A DNA stretch of 64,000 bases from Arachidicoccus terrestris (GTDB lineage: Bacteria; Bacteroidota; Bacteroidia; Chitinophagales; Chitinophagaceae): contig NZ_CP083387.1 in assembly GCF_020042345.1 (NCBI RefSeq), positions 1,488,001 to 1,552,000 of the forward strand, written 5' to 3'. Positions 61,700 through 64,000 of the stretch are shown here, in pieces. Every line of letters begins with the position of its first letter. Position 1 is the first letter of the stretch. Made by a program: the position numbers and the translations under genes. The notes beneath the pieces were generated by a model. The model made no database searches. It was given only the letters and a program-made list of their open reading frames with translations, and had not been told where the DNA came from.

Positions 61700-63361
61700 T
61701 TAATGAGCAGCGGTCCGGTTGTTTGCCTCCGCTTCGATCCAGCCTCCAAGGCGCTTATATTGTTCATATCTTGTATTATACAGTGCATGCCGCTGATCAT
61801 CCGGCACATAATGTTTATCAAACCCTTGTCCCATCGTCTTCATAGCAATCTGTACATTTGAGAATATACCGGCTGCTGTCGCGGCAAACATAGCCGCTCC
61901 AGTCGCACAGGTCTGTTCTGAGCAATGTACTTTGATGGGCATACCAATAACATCAGCCATCGTCTGCATAATAAAAGAAGATTTTTGAGCAACGCCTCCC
62001 ATAGCGATCAATCCTTTTACAGCGATACCTTCAGCAACGAACCTTTCCACGATCGCTCTGGCACCGAAACAAGTAGCTTCCACCAGTGCCCGGAATATTT
62101 CCGGCGCGTCCGTGCCCAACTGTAATCCGCTGATCGCGCCATCCAATGCCTGGTTGGCATCCGGTGTCCTGCGTCCATTCAGCCAATCTATGGCCAGCAC
62201 GCTGTTTTCCGTTACCGGCCGCTTACCGGCCTCTTCAGAGAGCTGCACCAAAAGATTTTTTTCCATCTGTTCCAGTTGCTCACCCGACAGCCCCATGTTT
62301 CTGGCCGGCCATAATAATATATTCTTAAACCATGCATATACATCGCCAAAGGCGCTTTGTCCAGCTTCCAGCCCTATCATGCCTGGCACAACGGAACCAG
62401 GAACCTGGCCGCAGATACCTTTGACCAGAATATCTTTCATTTCCTCTTCCGGAACGACCATAATATCACAGGTGGAGGTCCCGATGATTTTACTGAGCAT
62501 ATAGGGCTCTATCTCGGCGCCCACCGCGCCCATATGACAATCAAAAGCACCGATGCCGACAACAACATCAGTTGAAAGACCCAGTTTTTCCGCCCATGCT
62601 GCGCTCAAAGTGCCTGCAGCCTCAGCAGCAGTATATGTCCTGTCAAACAGCCGGTCCCTGAATCCGTCCAATAGAGGATCAATCTCCGCAAAGAAACTAT
62701 TCGGCGGCAGTCCCCCGAACTCAGGGGCAAAAAGAGATTTATGCCCTGCAGCACATACACTTCTTTTCATTAACTTCAAATCATCGCCGCCCGTGAGCAA
62801 AAACGGAATCCAGTCGCAGTGTTCGACCCAGCTATAGACGTGTGGCCGAATGTGTTCATCAATACGTAGAACATGGAGTAATTTGGCCCAAAACCATTCT
62901 GTGCTGTAAATTCCGCCTACAAATTGCAAGTAATTAATTTCTTTCGTTGCAGCCACTTCATTGATACGAGCCGTCTCCTGAATAGCTGTGTGATCTTTCC
63001 AAAGAATAAACATCGCATTCGGATCTTCTTCAAAACCAGGCTTCAGCGCCAAAGGCCTTCCTGTCTGATCGACCGCAACCGGCGTGGAGCCCGTCGTGTC
63101 CACAGAAATACCTTTGACAAACCTTCCTGCCTCCGGTCCTGCCAACTCCAAAATTTCTTTAATTGTTGCCGTCAGTCCTTCAATATAATCAAGCGGATGC
63201 TGCCTGAACTGCTGTTTTTTGGCATCACAGTATTTTCCTGCAGCCCATCTGGGATAATAATAAACACTCGATGCCAATTCCTTCCCATCCGCCGTATCTA
63301 TCAGCACAGCCCTAACAGAATCCGTTCCGTAATCAAGACCTATTACATAATTGTAATTCAT
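61700..63361 (-). CDS. araB: Ribulokinase
   Basis: AraB phosphorylates L-ribulose with ATP. The 553-residue FGGY-family kinase begins VIGLDYGTDSVRAVLIDTAD (phosphate-binding loop 1) and shows GISVDTTGSTPVAVDQTG, VVGIGAFDCHMGAVGAEIEP (catalytic Asp), and the C-terminal IAMGGVAQKSSFIMQTMADV. The length is normal for bacterial ribulokinases. As the first gene of the operon it probably has the main promoter in 63362-63486. Confidence 0.96.
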   Translation of the reverse strand: MNYNYVIGLDYGTDSVRAVLIDTADGKELASSVYYYPRWAAGKYCDAKKQQFRQHPLDYIEGLTATIKEILELAGPEAGRFVKGISVDTTGSTPVAVDQTGRPLALKPGFEEDPNAMFILWKDHTAIQETARINEVAATKEINYLQFVGGIYSTEWFWAKLLHVLRIDEHIRPHVYSWVEHCDWIPFLLTGGDDLKLMKRSVCAAGHKSLFAPEFGGLPPNSFFAEIDPLLDGFRDRLFDRTYTAAEAAGTLSAAWAEKLGLSTDVVVGIGAFDCHMGAVGAEIEPYMLSKIIGTSTCDIMVVPEEEMKDILVKGICGQVPGSVVPGMIGLEAGQSAFGDVYAWFKNILLWPARNMGLSGEQLEQMEKNLLVQLSEEAGKRPVTENSVLAIDWLNGRRTPDANQALDGAISGLQLGTDAPEIFRALVEATCFGARAIVERFVAEGIAVKGLIAMGGVAQKSSFIMQTMADVIGMPIKVHCSEQTCATGAAMFAATAAGIFSNVQIAMKTMGQGFDKHYVPDDQRHALYNTRYEQYKRLGGWIEAEANNRTAAH

Positions 63362-63486
63362 ACAAATATAATTATGGATAAATTTTTTTAATTGTAAATT
63401 TAACTTTTATTCTTAACCCACAAAAAATATCTTCTCATTTTTTCTCGGCCATCCCGTTTAACTAATTGAGAATCAATAATAGAAAC
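63362..63486 (-). promoter_or_regulatory. Promoter/operator region of the arabinose operon
   Basis: The AT-rich space between the AraC-family gene and araB contains an inverted repeat TAAATTT (63379-63385) / AAATTTA (63396-63402) with 10 bases between. The string TAAATTTTTTTAAT here resembles TAAATTTTATTTAAT before araA. One or both could be AraR sites; this is a guess from repetition and position. Confidence 0.35.
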
Positions 63487-64000
63487 TTAACCAATAGCAG
63501 GACTTGATTGTTGCAACTCTCTTAAACTCTCAATATACTCGGTGGGAGCCTGTCCCATTACCGATTTAAAGACACGATTAAAATTAGTAATGCTATTGAA
63601 GCCTGAGCTATAAGCGACACTGGATATACTCTCAAAGGATCCGGAGGAAAATTGTTTTCTGGCTTCTCCAATCCTCACCTCATTTAAAAACTGGACAAAT
63701 GTGTGCCGGGTATGCTTCTTAAAAAAACGACAAAAGGCCTGTGGCGTCATATAAGCCTGACCTGCCACATCTTCCAGCGTAATCGGTTTATCGTAATTAT
63801 GTAATATATAATTGTAGATATGACTGACACGGATACCGTCGGTCTCCGTATTCAGCATTCTTGGTCCCTGCTGAGAAAGAATCTTATAACCGGACAAGCC
63901 GGAAAGCTTTTGAAGCAACTGTATAAATAAAATTGTAGACTGGGCCGCGTCTTCGGTGGTGAACAGTTTATCCAAAAGCGCAGAAACTTCAGACGCGTTA
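63487..64000 (-). CDS. AraC-family transcriptional regulator (partial, N-terminus outside)
   Basis: The C-terminal 171 residues are seen; the frame stays open to the window edge. The AraC-type DNA-binding domain is present with both helix-turn-helix parts: LEDVAGQAYMTPQAFCRFFK and ISSVAYSSGFNSITNFNRVF, then GQAPTEYIESL. The sugar- or effector-binding half is cut off, so the ligand is unknown. It lies 125 bases upstream of araB on the same strand. The Nudix-type AraR inside the operon is the more likely arabinose regulator. Confidence 0.88.
   Translation of the reverse strand, partial: NASEVSALLDKLFTTEDAAQSTILFIQLLQKLSGLSGYKILSQQGPRMLNTETDGIRVSHIYNYILHNYDKPITLEDVAGQAYMTPQAFCRFFKKHTRHTFVQFLNEVRIGEARKQFSSGSFESISSVAYSSGFNSITNFNRVFKSVMGQAPTEYIESLRELQQSSPAIG

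Overview
The window looks like chromosome from a member of the Bacteroidota, most likely the Chitinophagaceae or a close relative. The evidence is a gldC gliding gene, DUF4271 and DUF5777 proteins, TonB receptors with an N-terminal carboxypeptidase-regulatory-like domain, a Nudix-type AraR, a GH3-type acyl-adenylating enzyme, lipoproteins with an SCSKDD-like start, and promoters of the Bacteroidota form (TTG, about 19 bases, TAnnTTTG). Genus cannot be fixed from the sequence alone. No CRISPR array, rRNA, intact insertion sequence or prophage was seen.

Layout. 1-2461: end of thrA, then thrB and thrC, closed by a terminator. 2571-5178: a histidine-kinase scrap and a PIF1-like helicase. 5450-7297: hemH and hemJ, separated by an IS200/IS605 relic. 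7325-15040: housekeeping genes (PAP2-like protein, rpoN, DinB-like protein, gldC, YqeY, CvpA, alpha/beta hydrolase, CBS protein, OmpA lipoprotein). 15473-19745: a TonB receptor with a beta-helix-like lipoprotein. 19906-25369: DUF4271, hemD, acyl-CoA dehydrogenase (followed by a tnpB relic) and pyrG. 25756-36400, all on the minus strand: small lipoprotein, M1 aminopeptidase, rsmG, gmhB-like, gmhA, glycosyltransferase, rseP, dxr and a GH3-like enzyme. 36547-36633: tRNA-Leu(CAG). 36766-38999: a broken ISAon1/ISL3-type transposase and an AAA/PD-(D/E)XK protein.

Accessory half, 39297-64000. A metal-related group (HYC_CC_PP-like protein, HMA-domain protein, TonB receptor) lies at 40569-43894. A five-gene operon of exported proteins (OB-fold, c-type cytochrome, YceI, DUF5777 barrel, Y-x4-D repeat lipoprotein) lies at 44051-47267. 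An ECF sigma factor overlaps an anti-sigma/beta-barrel fusion. A polysaccharide pair follows (GH2 and alginate-lyase-like). A DoxX-like and a DinB-like gene come next. The window ends in a complete L-arabinose operon transcribed right to left: araB, araD, araA, sodium symporter, Nudix-type araR and GH51 arabinofuranosidase. It is preceded by a partial AraC-family gene.

How genes work together. GH51 frees L-arabinose, the symporter imports it, and AraA, AraB and AraD convert it to xylulose-5-phosphate, with AraR as probable repressor. ThrA, ThrB and ThrC make threonine from aspartate. HemD, HemH and HemJ serve heme synthesis from separate loci. The most unusual observations are two IS200/IS605 (TnpB) footprints, one retaining both end hairpins with a compensatory stem change; a probable 25-29 residue lipoprotein relic; the sigma/barrel fusion pair; and the redox-like exported operon of unknown role.
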